Origin: Cochliopodium minus
Lineage: Eukaryota; Discosea; Himatismenida; Cochliopodiidae
Direction of reading: 5' to 3'
Length of the DNA stretch: 40,090 nt
Assembly (NCBI GenBank): GCA_024220525.1
Contig: JAMYWO010000054.1
Span: 41,045 to 81,134, forward strand
A program made the position numbers and the translations under genes. Positions 28,667 through 40,090 of this stretch are shown here, in pieces. The notes under the pieces are model-generated. The model had not been told where the DNA came from, ran no database searches, and saw only the letters and a list, made by a program, of their open reading frames with translations. The stretch's first letter is position 1. Each line of letters begins with the position of its first letter.

Positions 28667-31583
28667 TTAATCAGTCCAGGTCAATTTCAAAGTTTTGGTG
28701 ATAAAACTGTAGATCTCAACTATTTCATCAATGATCTTCGAAGTTGGTTTTCCAGCTCCTATTTTTTTTGAGAAAATGTAAAAAAAAAAATTGACTCTGC
28801 AAAAAATTTGAATGTTTTTTTTTTACCATGTCCAGCACTGACTTCAATACGTGAAAGAATAGGACCAGACTCAAAAGTTTGTTTGGAAACCCAATGTTGG
28901 AGCTCTGCGACCATCTTGAAGGTATGAAGAGGAGAAACTCTGTCATCATGAGAACCAGTGGTGAACAACATGGCAGGATATTTTTTATCCTTTTGGACAT
29001 TATGCAAAGGAGAGTATTTATAAATGAACTCAAAGTCACTTTCTTTGTCAGGATTCTAAATTTGACAAAGAAAAAAAAAAAAAAGAAAAATTAGAAAAAA
29101 AGAAATTTTTATGTGAGTACACCGAAATCAGAGCACCAAGCATATCCAATAGTGAATTTGTGGAAACGAAGCATGTCCAAAACACCAACTTGAGGAATAA
29201 CACACCCAAAAAGTTCAGGTCTTTGATTAGCGCAAGCTGCTACAAGCAAACCTCTGTTGCAAAAAAAAATTGACTAATAAAAAAATTGAGTAAAAAAAAA
29301 AAAAAGGATTACCCGTTAGAACCACCTGAAATAGCAAGTTTTTCGGGGCGAGTATACTTGTTATCAATAAGATATTCAGCCTAAGGATGAAAATGTAAGA
29401 AATATTTTTCAAAAAAAAAAAAAAAAGTTTTACAGCAGCACAAAAGTCGTCGAATACATTTTGTTTGTTACCCAACTTTCCTTTGTTGTGCCATTCAACT
29501 CCATATTCTCCACCTCCTCTGATATTGGCTACTGCAAAGATACAACCCAAGTTTTGCATCAAGACAACTCTGAAGGTAGAAAAGTAAGGTTGGATGGAAA
29601 CGTTGAAGCCACCATATCCATACAAGTATGCTAAATATTAATTAATATTTTATTTAAAGTTAAAAAAGCAATAAAAGTTACTTGGGTTGTTTCCATCCAA
29701 TTTAATTCCCTTTTTGTGTACAATGAAAAGAGGAATTTTGGTTCCATCCTTGGAAGGATAGAAAATTTGTTGGGTGGTGAATAAATCTGGGTTGTATCCT
29801 GGGATCTCCGAACGACGGAAGAGTTTAACTTCATCTAAAAAATATTAAAAAAAATTTTATAATTAAATATTCCAACGAGAAAAATTTATTTTTACCTTTT
29901 TCGAAGCTGTAGTTGTAAATGGCAGATGGAGTCAAAAAAGAAGTGAACCCAAAAAAGAACTCATTATCTTTACGACGGCCTGAGTAACCGTTCAAAGTAC
30001 CTACTTCCAAATCAAATTGCTTAATTCTCTTTCCATCTTCCTGTAATAATTAAAAATTAGTTCATTTTTTTGAATGGATAAATGGTTAGAATAATATTAC
30101 CAAATTGTGTAAATACATGACATCTTTCACATCATGCATGTATGCAATTACTAGTTTATCATTATTAACACAGAAAACCAAAGAAAGAACATCAGTTTCG
30201 TGCTCAGGAATCAAGACTTTCCAGTTTTCAGGTTGAGGGTTAGCGAGATCAATAGTGATAACCTTGTCCTTTGGTGCATTTTTATTAGTTTTGAAATAGC
30301 AAAGAGATCCATTATTAGTGATAAATTCATAAGAAGCATCAAAAATATCTACATAAATTAAAATTAAATAAAAATAAGAAGAAAAAATAATGTACCAACT
30401 AAAGAAGTGAGTTGTAATCTTCCTGGCTTGTCCTTGTTGAATCCTGCTTTATCTCCTGAAAGTTCGCAATAATGAACTTGATTTTTAGGATCGCAAGAAT
30501 CTGCAGTAGTAAGAAACAAATATTTATTGTCATCACTGACATCAACACCTTTAACAAATAAAAATAAATTAATTTTAGAAATAAAGATTTTTTTACCGAA
30601 CATCCATTGAGGGTTTTTAGGATCATCATAAACAAGAACATCTGAAGATTGTTCAGTGTGCAATTTGTGGTAATAAACCTTTTGGTTGGCATTTGCATCA
30701 ACTTCAGTACCCTTGTCTGTTACTTCGTCGTTTTCATAAGACTTTGGGACTTCGTATCTGCAGTAGAAGAATCCTTCTTCACTTGGATGCCATGTAATTG
30801 AAGAGAATTTAACCCAATCGAGCTTTTCTTTGAGTGTATCGTTTGTTTCGCAATCAATGACGTAAATGTTGGACCAATCTGATCCTTTCTGTGAAAGACA
30901 ATATGCAAAATCTAATTGAATTTGTTATGATAATAGATAATAAATATAACAAGATTTTACATCTTCCACTCTCAGAAAATTTTGAACTTTGGATAGCTGC
31001 TGTACCATCTTTGCTCAATGTATTAGGATCTAAGAAAACTTTGGCTTCTTCATTGAGTTTGTTTTGGGAGTATAGAACAGATTGCTGTTGAAAAAAAAAA
31101 TATCATATAATTATGAGTTTTTGGAAATAGGGAATAATCTATCAGTAATACTGTATTACATTTTGGAGTCCATCATTTTTATAGAAATAATATCTTTCAT
31201 ATTTTCCTTCTCCTCTCTTGGAAGTACAACTGTATTTTGGGTAATTATATAACTCGGTCATTCTATTTTTCAATTTGTCTTTGATATCAAATGTTCCCAT
31301 ATATTGTTCGAACAATTTATTTTGATCCTCAACAAATTTCTTAAAAATAATTAAAATATGGTAAAAATATTGGGTATTATAAGAAATTTCAGCTAATTTA
31401 CTTTTGTTTCTTCTCCATTAGAATCTTCAAGATATCTTTAAAATTTAAATAATTGAAATATATTAGGATGATATTTAGTATTTTGACAATAAAATTTAAC
31501 CTATATGGATCAGGCACTTTATTAGGATTGTCAGTGCAATCTTCACGTCTGTAAACCGGATATTCAACTTTATTGTTTTGCAT
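28667..31583 (-). CDS. PREP: Prolyl oligopeptidase (S9A)
   Basis: Fourteen exons: complement(31501..31583, 31401..31434, 31160..31339, 30961..31084, 30597..30911, 30396..30548, 30101..30348, 29896..30040, 29682..29834, 29434..29630, 29313..29380, 29121..29253, 28827..29055, 28667..28758); 2154 nt, 717 residues, against about 710 in mammals. The start [20 protein letters not shown] is typical. A seven-bladed propeller occupies roughly residues 70-440 (for example [16 protein letters not shown]). The alpha/beta-hydrolase domain shows [24 protein letters not shown], the nucleophile motif GGSNGG (about Ser565), the Asp in GSHDDRV, and the His in SAGHGAGKPT. The full catalytic triad is present and there is no signal peptide, so this should be a cytosolic enzyme cleaving short peptides after proline. 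Confidence 0.96.
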
Positions 31584-31734
31584 TTTTTTTTTTTTTATTT
31601 TAACAACAAACAATTTCTCAAACACATGAATTTAACAATATATCATCTGTCAGCAATTATAATCATAAACCTTGAAATTTAAATTCAAACATTCCATTTA
31701 ATAATAATACTATTACACATCAAAATAATATAAC

Positions 31735-32628
31735 TCATTTAATCATCAAAGATTTGATACCCTTCACCCACTTGTCTCTCTCCGACTCGGTCTCACATAA
31801 ACATTTGTATTCTCTGCTCGGAGTAAAAATGGAGAAGCTGTACATCTTTTTGTTCATCACCATTGAAAAGAAATCGTGAATGGTACCAGGCTTTGATTCA
31901 ATCTTTGATATCTGATCGATGGTTATAGTTCCGCGTGGTTCTTCTTTTTGGGATTTTGAATAAGTGATTTTGTACGATCCTTTCTGGACCTCAAACCATC
32001 TTTTCTTGAAGCCTTTCACTAATCCTGCAATTAAATATTTTTGGATTTTTATTGTGTTTCAATTTAAAATTTTAAAAATGGATTATTGCTTGAAGGGAGG
32101 AACTATTAAAATATTTTAGTGTTGAGGAAGTATATACCTGTTTGAACTAATCCTCTGCAATTATTAAAAAATTCGATTAAAATTTTCTATTTTCCTTATT
32201 TATTTTTGTTGTGTTACTTTTGTCCTTGTTTATAAACCCAACCTATTGAAATTGATGGAATAAAATGTACATTAAATCAAATCAGTGAAAAAATAAATCA
32301 ACATACCACTAAAAAATAGCTAATTTATGAAAGAATTAATCTTAGGATATCTAAAATGGAATCAATTTACATCTTTTGGATCAACCTTTTCATCATTAGA
32401 AATATTGGTACTATTGTTTTCATGTATGTTGACATCAATGAAGGTTTGAGGTTGATTATTATTCTGGGAATCTAGATAATCAGATTTTATATCTGTCACT
32501 TTTGTCAATTGTTCGCTTTCATCTTCGAATAGGACCATCATGGTCTGATCATTGAGAACGTTTAAAATGGTTGCCTTCTGATAGTTATTTGTTTCATAAT
32601 TCAATGCCAAGATATTTTCTCCTTCCAT
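31735..32628 (-). CDS. Tudor-like plus PH-domain protein with three microexons
   Basis: Five exons: complement(32371..32628, 32307..32319, 32218..32242, 32138..32154, 31735..32024), of 258, 13, 25, 17 and 290 nt; total 603 nt, 200 residues. Residues 1-55 resemble a Tudor/SMN-type strand set: ILALNYETNNYQKATILN, then MMVLFEDESEQLTKVTDI. An Asn/Gln-rich acidic linker follows. The three small exons encode LFFSGWVYKQGQKGLVQTG, which is precisely the beginning of a PH domain; it continues as GFKKRWFEVQKG...ITYSKS and ends in the conserved C-terminal helix with Trp (SERDKWVKGIKSLM). PH domains usually bind phosphoinositides or proteins. The K-x-x-F-K-K-R-W-F strand gives a plausible basic pocket. 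This domain pairing is unfamiliar to me. Confidence 0.85.
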
Positions 32629-32782
32629 TTTTTTTTTTTTTTTTTATTGTGCATATTAATTTTTATTGGATAAAACGAAATAAAACAATGTATCATTCAA
32701 GATTTTGCCTCCATCAAGAAAAATCTATACATTCGAAATTATTTCATTGTTCACAAATAATATAAAAAAAAATTTAGAAAAA
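32629..32782. promoter_or_regulatory. Divergent intergenic region, Tudor-PH and LUD genes
   Basis: Only 154 bp separate the two start codons on opposite strands, so both promoters must be here or inside neighbouring sequence. T-run (minus side) and A-run (plus side) sequences abut each ATG. No clear TATA box. Confidence 0.45.
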
Positions 32783-33595
32783 ATGTCCATAGATTTATCT
32801 TCAAAAGGATTGTTTTTGTCTGATGACCAATTATCAAATGTCAATAAAAATTGGGGAAATATTGCAAATGAAAATGACATAGAAACAACTAAAAAATCAT
32901 TATTGGAAAAGAAACATAAAGTAGATGTGGTATCCAGCGAAACAGAGGCAGTTGAATTATTGAAGAAAACTATTCCAAATGGAGCATCAATTTATACAGC
33001 AGGAAGTACAACATTATCAGAAATAGGGTTTATTGATTATTTAAAAGGAGAAAATCCATATGTTAACCTCAAAAATGCAGGTAAATCAAAAAAATTTGAA
33101 TATTTTTATCTTTAATTTAATAATATAAAATATATATTTTTTTAAATAAAGTATTTGCAGAAAGAGATCCACAAAAACAAGGCGAATTATACAGAAAGGG
33201 AATGGGAGCAGATTATTTCATTTCATCCATTACAGCTGTAAGTCAAGAAGGAAACTTTGCAGTTTGCGATTTGACTGGAACAAGAGTAGGAGGTAAATTT
33301 TTATCAAAATTATTGTTAATATCATCAATTCTTATTCGATATTCAATATAAAGGATTTACTGCAGCAAAAAATGTTATTATTGTTATTGGTTCCAACAAA
33401 ATCGTCAAGAATGATGAAGAAGTTTTGAAGAGAACCCACGAATATTGCTTGCCTTTGGAATCTGCTCGTGTCAGAGTTGCTTACAAATTGCCTGCTTCCA
33501 CCATCAACAATCTTTTGATGATCAATGGACATAATCCTATGGGAGGAGAAGGACGTTTCCATTTCATTATCATCAAGAAAGCATTTGGCTTTTAA
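32783..33595 (+). CDS. LUD-domain (LutC/YkgG-like, DUF162) protein
   Basis: Exons are 32783..33080, 33152..33292 and 33354..33595 (226 residues, phases consistent). The sequence follows the LUD family. VDVVSSETEAVELLKKTIPN is the helix after the first strand, then SIYTAGSTTLSEIGFIDYL, then the core AVSQEGNFAVCDLTGTRVGG, then KNVIIVIGSNKIVKNDEEVL and EYCLPLESARVRVAY, ending with NPMGGEGRFHFIIIKKAFGF. In bacteria LutC acts with LutA/LutB in lactate oxidation; stand-alone eukaryotic copies have no established role. It is not obviously recent transfer, because it carries two introns and local codon use. Confidence 0.85.
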
Positions 33596-33878
33596 AAATT
33601 TAGTGCTTTCTTTTATTTGTTTTCAATATCTTTTCAAAATTAAATTTTATAATTCCAATCCAAAATAAATTTATCCACTTTGGAACTCAGCGCTTATTCA
33701 TTATGTTCTAGGATTCTTTCAACACAAAAATTTGATGACATTTAAAATTGACAAAATTTCAATAAAGAATTAAGCTCCTTTTTGAAAATTCTTTCAAAAA
33801 AAATTTGATTTCACCTCAAATAATTTCAATTCTTGAAAAAAAAAAATTGACCCATATTCTTCTTTAGAGAATCATAAT

Positions 33879-36800
33879 ATGGATTCATACAACATTCAAA
33901 ATCTATATCAACAGTTGGGAGATAGCAATAAATATCTCTTCAATGAAAATTACAATACACATGGGATGAATTTCAATGAGGAAGAAGATGATGGAAATAA
34001 TGAATATCAGCCATTGACAAAAACTCCTATTCCATTATCCATTCACCATAATGAACCCAGCCCCAAAATAACCATCGATTATCCAAATTATAATATAGGC
34101 AACAACACCTTCGACGATCCAAATAATAACTACTCTAATGTGATCACAATGGATGATGATAATCAAACATTTACATCCTCATTCACATCCACATCATTGA
34201 CCCTCTCTCAATCTGAAAAAACACTATCAGGGAGCAACTATGATCTTGAGATGGATAGGATGTCTAATCAATATGATACCTATACATTACCTGTCCTAAA
34301 TAATTCTTCCATATTAACTTCCGATTCAACCCCCTTCAGGAATCAAACTCCTCAAAACTCTATATTCGCATCAAATCCATCAAGCACCTCAACCAGCACC
34401 CCAAATATCTTCCCTAATGCTCCCTCTTCCATATCAGACCAAGATAGCCTTTATAATTCTTATTCTGATTGGAATTCCAAATTCCAGGACATCATTGAAA
34501 TGGAAGATCAAGATGATCAAAACTCTATGATAAGCTCCATAACGAATAATTTCCACATAAATGCACAAGTAAAAAAAATAATTAAATAATATTTGTATCT
34601 ATTAATAAGAGGATAATTAAATCAAATATAATATAATATTGAGATACTATAATCCACTTTAAACTCTATTAACTAACTAAATACAATTAAATCAGAAATA
34701 TGGAGAGATCATCATATCAGAGAAATTCCTTCCTAATTCCAAGAAAACCATCAAACCTGTATCCATAGGTGGCATTGCTGGTATTTTTTAAAAAATCATA
34801 TTTTTTCTAATCTTATTTGAAAATTCAAGGTGGGGAAAAGTATATTGGTAAAGATTAATACTGTTATTATATAATAAATTTCTAAATTCATTTATACAGT
34901 ACACGGAATGTTATTCAAGTTCGCACATGGTAAAAAAAAATAGAATGTCAAAAAAACTTTAATAATTCTTTCAAATGTAGATATTGAAATATCTCCCGGA
35001 TCATTCATTTATGGAGGATCAAAAAGAAACGATAATCTCGCACAAAAGTCAGTGGGGTTGGAAATCAAAGGTAAGATAGAGAAAGTAAATTTTAAACTTT
35101 TTTTAAAAACTTACAAATAAATGTAGCGATGACATCTCTCTTTGACATTTCATGCAAATGCGCTAGAAAATTGTTGAAGATCTCCCTTGCCTGTAGGATA
35201 GATTACTTGGGCTTCAGCTTATCTGGTAGTTTCATTTATAACTAATAGTGTAATTTAAGTTTTGATTAATACCAAAATAAAAAAGTACAAGCTCTTTTGC
35301 CCATTGGTGGTAACTCTTTGATTTATGGATCCCAAGATGGTAAATCAATTTTTTTTTTTTGAATTATTTTATTCTTAAACTTTATAAAAGGTGGAAAAAC
35401 CATTCTCAGCTCAGACAAGGACGCCAATACTATCATAAAGTATATAAGTGAGTATTATTACCTTAAGCCTCACTATTGTTTGGACTCTTACAGCAATAGA
35501 CATTTGTGCTATGGTATTTTAAAAACATATCATCGAATTTTTAAAACAACAATTATTTTGAATCTTCTTTATAGGACCCTGTGATATTGAAATGCACAAA
35601 GGAAGGGATGGAAATTATTATTTTGTTGATGTTGCTAGGTAACAATTTATTTTTTATGATTATTTAATTCAAATTGATTTATATCTCTGTAGATTATTTC
35701 CTCCGGATTTTGATACGTCTCATCCAAATTCTATTTTTTATCAGCAGTTCAGACCTGAGTTTGTTAGATGGTACAAAAAGCCATTAAGTAGTGATGCTTT
35801 TTCAAGATTTGGCCTAATAGACTTCAAAGAACACAACAGAGAAGTAATTTCTATTTTATAAAAAATATTTATCATCGATTTAAATTTCGTTTAGATTTTG
35901 GAAGCTTCAAGAGTTCTTCGTGAAGAAAGGATACCTAAATTTTGTAAAGTTATTGAATTACCGAATAAAGAAGAAGAATACAAGCATAAATGGCTCTCCC
36001 AAGTAATTACAAACCCATTTTAATTTAAGTATACTTACATATTTTTTTATCATTTAAATAGAGAATGAAGGAAAGAGGTATAAACGCAAGATATTTGGGA
36101 CTTGTTAGATCACACTTGCCAAAGAGGGAAATCAGAAGACAAGCTCTTTACGAAATGTAATATTAAAAGATATTTGATTTTCTTCAACTAATATAAAAAT
36201 TTCAGGATTTGCAGGGTTTGTATCACGATGTTGAAAGAGTAAAAAAAAAAATTATCATCCAACAAATTTTCACTTAAATAATCACTATTTCTTTTCAAAG
36301 GCAGTTCAGAGAAGAAGCAGAGAAAATGGGAACGTTCAAAAGCGATTCTTTCTTGAGAATTACCATCAAAACTTATTCAGAGTTTTTTGATACTAACAGC
36401 AGAATTTTCAAGGAACCGAGCCAAGTCAAAAAGAGAATTATGTAAAACAACACATTTAATCTCAAAAAAAATTTTCTTTAAAACTACTTATATTTCATAA
36501 AGTGAAAAGTTCGGAGATTATGCACTGTTCGAAAACGAAAAAGAATCTTCATTCAATATCACAGAAGGGATTCTCCTCTCAGATGTCTTTAAAATGATAT
36601 CTGAGAAAATTGGTAAATTCTACTTTGTTATTCAAATCATTAATTAAAAATTCTTTTTACAAAGGTGTTCACATTGGAAAGGATTTGATGAAGAAAATAG
36701 TTTACTATGAAACCAAATTACTCAAAAAAAATGAAGAAGATCTTGATTACAAGATCAGCTATAACAACTTTGATGCCGACTTTTTTATAGAAGATTTTGA

Positions 36801-39404
36801 CAACATTTCTTCTGCAGTAAAGGGAATCAGGGTTTTATCCATCGCTAGTGGAGACACATTGATGAAACAAGTAATTGAAATTAATTTTTTTTTTACTTTT
36901 AAAAAATTTTAATTAAATCTAGGCAATAAACAGCAAGAAAGATGTGAAAGAGAAATTAAAACTGATCTACAGGTAAAAAATCTTCAAGTTACTTATATTT
37001 AGAAATTAATTATTTACGTTTATTCCAAAGAGCTAGCCAAATGATGGACGAAGCATCCAGAGGGAATACCTCTGACAGAATACACTATCTAAAACTTCGA
37101 TTATTCGCACTTGATTTCGCTTTGAAGCAAAGAGAGATTCTTTGTAGTGATACTTGGTTCAAGAAATTTGAAAAACATTTTAACTATACCCAAGAAATTT
37201 TCTCTGAAATCGATAAGTTAGCAGAGTTCAACGAAGAAACTTTGCCTCCCAAATTTAATTTTTTGAGAATCAAAAATACAATGCAAGAACTCACTTTGTT
37301 TAGGAATACTTATGGTGCAATGAAAAGAATTGAAAAGGTCATTGAAGTATTTAATATTCTGGATAAATTTACAGTAGAAGAGTTTCCAAAGAAAATAGCA
37401 TTTCTAGAAGAATTAGCAGTTATAACATATGTAAGATGTTCATTTATTTTTTTTTTTAAAAAGTTTTTAAATTATTTATTTAAAGGATAACATTTCGAGA
37501 TACTCTTGGGAAACTTCGGATTACAAATCGGCAAAATTCGAAAAAGATTGTGGGATACTCCAGGTGATGAATAACGAGCACATCTACAACAAAATGTTGT
37601 CCACCATCGCCGAAAACTTTGATGAGGAACAGGGTTGTGTTACCAGAATCTTGCTTGAGTTGTCCCACTATTGCAGCAACCTTTTCAAAAGAATCGACAG
37701 CATTTTCAAAAATACAAACTATCTGGATGTTTCAAGATACATAAAAGAAGCATTGACAGGTAAACAATATTTTAAATTCTTTTTATTTTATTTCTGTGTT
37801 TTTTTATTTCTTACTTTCCTGCTCTCCAAGACGACTTGATCAAAATTAGGCTCAGAGTACTTTCATCTGGTAATGTAATCCAAAATGTTCTTTTGAACGA
37901 CAGTGGACTTTTAACTGACGATACCTTGTCCTTGTTCTCTCAGTACTCTTTTTTTTTTTTTCATTTCAATTTTGCTTTTTTACTTATTTTTTCATTCATA
38001 GGTGGTTTCCATCACTAAAAATCATAAACTTGGGTAATTTTTGGAACCTTGGGAAGGCGGGAATACAATCTTTGTGCTCCTTCAATGATTTGACTAAAAT
38101 TACGCTCGGACCAAGTCTTGTAAACACCGAATCTATTTCACTCCTCTCTAATGCCAAAAACCTAAAGTATTTGCGCCTAAAGAAATGCACCAAAGTTGAA
38201 TTTTTACCTAAAATCGAATCTTTAGAGACTCTGATCTTTATAAACTGCTCCAAAATCGTTTCTAATTTCGAAAAGAATGTCAACAAGGAAAAATTTCCTG
38301 CCCTCAAGAATTTGGATACTTCTTTGTCCTCTTTGTTGGTGGACTCCAAAATTGAATGGGCAGCTAAAGAGTTTGGAGGTCAACTAGAAAAGCTCAAAAT
38401 CAACCACTGTAGTTTGATCACAATCAAAGGATTCCAAGGTATGAATTTTTTTCGTTGATTCTTTTATTATTAATTGTTTGTTATTTTAGTTATGAAAATG
38501 TTCAAAAAGCTTAAAGCATTCGAAGGTAAATTTATTTTTAATAACTTTTTTTCATTTAATTTCATTTTAATTATTTAAATTTTCTTTTTTAAATTTGATT
38601 TTTTGTCAACTTTATTATTTTCATAATTCAATAGCCCGTTTCAATGAGATTGTTGTTGATGAGCATGTCGATTGGCCAGCAACCTTAACAAAGGTAGACT
38701 TTCGTTACTGTAAAAACATAGGTGACAATTTTCTCTCGTCACTCCAAAACAACCAGCTTGAATATCTTGATGTTCAATCAACATCAATCACGTAAAAAAA
38801 AAAAAAAAATTTTTAAATAAATATTAATTAATTAATTATTCTTTCAAAAGTGACAAATCTTTTTCGAAAATCCTTCAAAAATCGGCACCTCATCTTAAAG
38901 TCCTTCGTATCAAGTTTTGTGAGCGCCTTTCCGCTTTTTCTATCTCAAAGTTGTCGCACTGCGAAAAGTTGGAACATTTGACCATCTCTTACGTCGACTT
39001 TAAACACATCGAATCCTTGAAATACGAAAAGTTAAGAAGTTTCAAAATCTATAACTCCAGCATCACTCTTAGTGACTTTGAATCAATAGCCTTCAAATTA
39101 GTAAATTTAAAATTATTTTTATTTTATATTTTCTCGTTTTTCACCAATTTTTTTTTATTTTTTCGTTTTTTTTTTAAAATTAAAAAGGAAAAACTGAACG
39201 AATTCAAAATTTATAAATGCAACATCAGTGACCAAATCCTGAAATACATCTGCTCAAACTTGTTCAACTTGACCAAATTTGGAATATCCGACAGCAACAT
39301 CACCAACGAAGGGGCCGCATACATCGCTTGCCTACATCCAAGACTAAAAGAACTAAGCATGTTCCAATGTAATAATGTCACAACCGAAGGTAAAAAACCA
39401 ATCT

Positions 39405-39436
<32 letters not shown>

Positions 39437-39976
39437 AAAGAATTTTGTTGATTATTTATATTTTTTAATTTAATAAATTTTTTTAGATTTTTTACTTTGT
39501 GTTTTTGTTTCAATTTTTATTTTTTATTTTTTTTTTATTTTCCTTTTTTACATGTTTTTTTCCATTTTAATAATTTTTTTAGGTTTTAATAATTTTTTTA
39601 AAATATTGGTTTTATTAAATTGGATTTTTGACTTTATTATTTTAGTTCAATGTTAATTGACAATATTTTTTAAAATTTCTTAGGATTCGAAAATGTCTTC
39701 AAAAACGATCCAAAACTCACCAAGTTTAAAGCTGACAAAAACACCAGCATCTCCACTGCAATGTTCTCGGTCATGGCAGACAAGTGCGGATATTACCTCA
39801 AGAAAATCTCCTCCACTTTTTTAGTCAACGCCAAAGAACCCCATTTGAGCTCCTTCTTTTTCCCCAACTTGAAGACTTTTAAGGTTTGTTTGTATAATGA
39901 ACACATAAGCAAATCGATTGCTGCTTTACCTAAATTGAGAAAATTGATACTTAATCAGAATGTAAAAGACCTTTAA
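33879..39976 (+). CDS. CLU-domain protein with C-terminal leucine-rich repeats
   Basis: 27 exons: 33879..34568, 34696..34780, 34830..34847, 34900..34929, 34981..35070, 35127..35225, 35286..35339, 35391..35439, 35494..35513, 35575..35638, 35693..35843, 35895..36002, 36062..36156, 36206..36238, 36301..36441, 36503..36612, 36665..36870, 36923..36972, 37031..37430, 37486..37759, 37831..37942, 38002..38438, 38490..38525, 38635..38791, 38851..39100, 39188..39389, 39684..39976; about 1417 residues in one frame. Residues 1-230 are Asn/Ser/Thr/Pro low complexity. Residues 240-520 match the CLU (clustered-mitochondria) central domain: KYIVHGMLFKFAHDIE, IYGSQDGG, YGPCDIEMHKGRDGNYYFVD, ARLFPPDFD, PLSSDAFSRF and RGINARYLG. 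About 570-920 is helical. About 925-1417 holds AMN1-like LRRs (LKYLRLKKCTKVEF, LEYLDVQSTSIT). CLU proteins bind mRNAs for mitochondrial proteins; the role here is inferred only. Confidence 0.88.
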
Positions 39977-40017
39977 TTATTTTAATTTAAATTATTTTTT
40001 TGGAAAATTATTTTTTT

Positions 40018-40090
40018 TTTTATTTATTTATTTTATTTATTTTATTTATTTTATTTATTTTATTTATTTTATTTATTTTATTTATTTTAT
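40018..40090. repeat. 9-nt microsatellite (ATTTTATTT)n at window end
   Basis: Seven or more units of the same 9-nt repeat as at 18331-18480, directly downstream of the CLU-LRR stop and running off the window edge. Confidence 0.9.

Noticed and set aside
33879-34568. Asn/Ser/Thr-rich exon as a transcription factor such as an MRF-type protein
   Set aside because: Downstream exons in frame carry CLU signatures and no DNA-binding domain was seen.
35391-35638. Apparent one-base phase error in the CLU gene
   Set aside because: Using the donor GTATAT at 35440 instead of GTGAGT at 35448 restores the frame and the NNRHLCYGPCDIE sequence.
1-40090. CRISPR arrays, insertion sequences, retroelements, rRNA and tRNA genes
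   Set aside because: Tandem repeats present are simple A/T microsatellites without spacers; no transposase, reverse transcriptase or cloverleaf with conserved B-box could be made out by eye.

Overview
This window is nuclear DNA of an AT-rich, intron-rich unicellular eukaryote. The genes have many short GT-AG introns. Introns and spacers are almost pure A/T. Proteins carry poly-Asn and Ser/Asn tracts, an ER-retention HDEL tail is present, and the gene set is eukaryotic (cereblon, Hikeshi, Nopp140, RapGAP, RhoGAP, prolyl oligopeptidase, a CLU-domain protein). The style resembles amoebozoan genomes, but exon counts far exceed those usual in dictyostelids. Heterolobosea or Rhizaria cannot be excluded from the sequence alone. 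Two single N bases (2933 and 21628) look like contig joins.

Layout. 1-3.0 kb: 5'-truncated ankyrin-repeat gene (+). 3.4-6.1 kb: two secretory-pathway genes on the minus strand, a group-1 glycosyltransferase lacking its 3' end and a one-thioredoxin-domain PDI ending in HDEL. 6.7-13.7 kb: an accessory stretch of mostly intronless, lineage-specific genes. It holds a Sel1-repeat protein, a cytochrome-b5-like protein without heme ligands, a membrane protein, a decayed gene, tiny ORFs and a convergent pair of paralogues. 13.7-17.1 kb: RapGAP (+) and Hikeshi (-), convergent. 17.3-18.6 kb: two pieces of a GH99 endo-mannosidase-like gene in opposite orientations. 18.6-21.6 kb: an LRR-like/SDR gene (+) convergent with Nopp140 (-), which is cut at its 5' end by the N at 21628. 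21.6-26.9 kb: the C-terminal part of a RhoGAP (+) and a complete nine-exon cereblon (-). 27.2-32.6 kb: NnrU-like membrane methyltransferase, prolyl oligopeptidase and a Tudor-like/PH protein, all minus. 32.8-40 kb: a LUD-domain protein and a 27-exon CLU-LRR gene, plus strand.

I rebuilt exon structures by hand from splice consensus, reading phase and family conservation. Total lengths of Hikeshi, cereblon, NnrU-like, PREP, Tudor-PH, LUD, RapGAP, PDI and CLU-LRR are all multiples of three with no internal stop, which supports the models.

The most unusual signals are the very small exons (13, 25 and 17 nt in a row in the Tudor-PH gene; 18, 30, 20, 33 and 36 nt in CLU-LRR; 27 nt in the NnrU-like gene; a possible 2-nt exon in the GH99 fragment), the transcription-oriented T-rich intron repeats, a protist cereblon with its ligand-pocket tryptophans at the human spacing, and the split, inverted GH99 gene. 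I see no defence system, CRISPR array, virus or transposon that I can support.
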